A program made the translations under genes and the position numbers. 64,000 bases of DNA, taken from positions 1 through 64,000 of the forward strand of contig JACRED010000024.1 in NCBI GenBank assembly GCA_016218415.1, written 5' to 3'. Shown here piece after piece: positions 62,424 to 64,000 of the stretch; position 1 is the first letter of the stretch, and every line of letters begins with the position of its first letter. The notes under the pieces were generated by a model that worked only from the letters and a program-made list of their open reading frames with translations, did not search any database and was not told the DNA's origin. This DNA is from Nitrosomonadales bacterium. GTDB lineage: Bacteria; Pseudomonadota; Gammaproteobacteria; Burkholderiales; Gallionellaceae.

Positions 62424-63599
62424 ATGAGCGGACTTAGCTCTCCCGCCCTGTTCAATCTCGGCTTCCGCCCGTTCTTTCTGGTGGCGAGTGTATTTGCGTT
62501 CATCGCGATATTCATCTGGGGTGGTGTTTATGTCTATGGCTGGCCGGTGCCGCGCTTGCCGTTCTCGCCCGTGCACTGGCATGCGCATGAAATGATCTTC
62601 GGTTATGGCATCGCCGTTGCCGCAGGCTTTCTGTTGACTGCGGTGCGCAACTGGACCCACATCCAGACACCCAGGGGATACCCGCTTGCGTGTCTGGCGA
62701 CACTGTGGCTGGCGGCGCGGTTGGCCGGCTGGGCGATCCCGGAGTCGGTGCTGCCGATGATGCTGCTGGATATGACCTTCGACCTCTGGCTCATCGTTGC
62801 GCTCTTCATCCCTATCCTGCGGGCAAAACAACATGACCAGATAGGCATCGCATCCAAACTGCTACTGCTGATGCTGGCCAACCTGTGCTTTTATCTCGGC
62901 GCGTCGGGCGTGCTGGAGCAAGGTATCGTGTGGGGCCTGCATTCAGGGTTGTATGTTCTGCTCGCACTGGTCTTCACCATGGTGAGGCGCGTATTGCCGA
63001 TGTTCATCGAGCGCGGTGTCGGTCATCCCGTGATATTAAAGAATCGGAGATGGATAGATCGTTCCAGCCTCTATATGTTTGTTCTGTTCCTGATCGCCGA
63101 CGTGTTCTGGCGGAATGTATCGGTCACCGCCGCACTCGCCGGCTCGCTGTTCGCGATACACACGATGCGGCTGGCGGGGTGGTACACCGGGGGTCTCTGG
63201 AAAAAGCCGCTGCTGTGGGTGTTATACGCAGGCTACGGCGGCGCCACATTCGGGTTCCTGCTCAAGGCGCTCGCACCGTTCACACCCTTGCCGCCTTCGC
63301 TGGCGTTGCATGCGTTTGCAGTGGGCGGCATCGGCATGATCACAGCTGGAATGATGGCGCGCATCTCGCTCGGGCACACCGGTCGCGACATCCAGCAGCA
63401 TTCGCGCTTGCTAGCCCCGATCTTCATGTCGCTGGTCGCGGCCTACATTGCCCGTGTGCTGTTGCCGATGATCGCTCCAGCGCATTACACGTTATGGCTG
63501 GGTATCGCACAGGCGGCATGGCTGATCGCCTTTGCATTGCTCGTCTGGGTGTACGCCCCTATCCTGGTCAAACCGCGGGTAGACGGAAAACCGGGTTAG
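62424..63599 (+). CDS. nnrS: NnrS-family haem-copper membrane protein
   Basis: FNLGFRPFFLVASVFAFIAIFIWGG, HWHAHEMIFGYGIAVAAGFLLTAVRNWT, MMARISLGHTGR. Confidence 0.92.
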   Translation: MSGLSSPALFNLGFRPFFLVASVFAFIAIFIWGGVYVYGWPVPRLPFSPVHWHAHEMIFGYGIAVAAGFLLTAVRNWTHIQTPRGYPLACLATLWLAARLAGWAIPESVLPMMLLDMTFDLWLIVALFIPILRAKQHDQIGIASKLLLLMLANLCFYLGASGVLEQGIVWGLHSGLYVLLALVFTMVRRVLPMFIERGVGHPVILKNRRWIDRSSLYMFVLFLIADVFWRNVSVTAALAGSLFAIHTMRLAGWYTGGLWKKPLLWVLYAGYGGATFGFLLKALAPFTPLPPSLALHAFAVGGIGMITAGMMARISLGHTGRDIQQHSRLLAPIFMSLVAAYIARVLLPMIAPAHYTLWLGIAQAAWLIAFALLVWVYAPILVKPRVDGKPG

Positions 63600-63639
63600 C
63601 GGCCGCTGAAGTATTGCGCAGCTGACCTTGTCAACCCGA

Positions 63640-63777
63640 CTAGAGGTAGATGACTGCCGGGAACACGGAAACGGCAAGTACCAGCACCAGCCATTCCAGA
63701 TTGTGTTCCTTGAGGAAGCCGGTAAAGTGCAAAACGAGTACGACTACGGCGACGGCATAAAAAATCAGCATAAACAT
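63640..63777 (-). CDS. 45-aa small membrane protein
   Basis: Reverse frame MFMLIFYAVAVVVLVLHFTGFLKEHNLEWLVLVLAVSVFPAVIYL*; below the ORF-track length cut. Confidence 0.6.
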   Translation of the reverse strand: MFMLIFYAVAVVVLVLHFTGFLKEHNLEWLVLVLAVSVFPAVIYL

Positions 63778-64000
63778 GGGATGTCCTTTGCTTTCTGGTA
63801 CGAGGATGTGCGACCTGTTGCGATTACGATTCTACGGTGCGTGTGCATTTATACATGCTGAACTGATCTTTCGGCAACCGATATTTCAGGACTCCGCTCG
63901 GGTAATCAGCCTGGCCTCTACCGGCGGCCCGGACCGCCGTGGCGGTATATCCATGAAGGTTGCGCACGCCCGCTTCAATTGGTCTCGTCGAACAGCGCTT

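Noticed and set aside
63830-64000. open frames at the right window edge on both strands
   Set aside because: Several short competing frames; no recognisable product before the window ends

Overview
High-GC beta-proteobacterial chromosome segment (Gallionella/Sideroxydans-like by gene content; this taxonomic guess is inference only). Most of the window is ordinary core genome: ABC transporter/tesA, sppA, ygfZ, tadA, trxB, the rpoE-rseABC-degQ operon, nadB, rluB, recR, ybaB, dnaX, the SRP RNA ffs, selO, dbpA and nnrS. Accessory parts: (1) 5.3-21.2 kb, an envelope glycosylation locus with a mycobacterial-style decaprenyl-phosphoryl-arabinose (DPA) gene set, a WecE/WecD-like amino-sugar pair, GT2 + GtrA + GT-C genes and two paralogous membrane-TPR proteins; (2) 28.76-31.8 kb, a relic chromosomal integron, with an intI C-terminal remnant next to tadA, an AP2-HNH endonuclease gene, a truncated transposase, and HigBA and YefM/YoeB toxin-antitoxin cassettes separated by attC-like sites; (3) 59.8-62.4 kb, a compact unit of a J-domain-only protein plus three unrecognised acidic proteins upstream of nnrS, the best candidate for an undescribed protein system; (4) several families of small palindromic repeats, including one family with a covarying hairpin at three loci, and three different REP-like palindromes placed in frame inside or at the starts of genes. 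No CRISPR array or tRNA was seen. All calls come from reading the sequence and translations; no searches were run.
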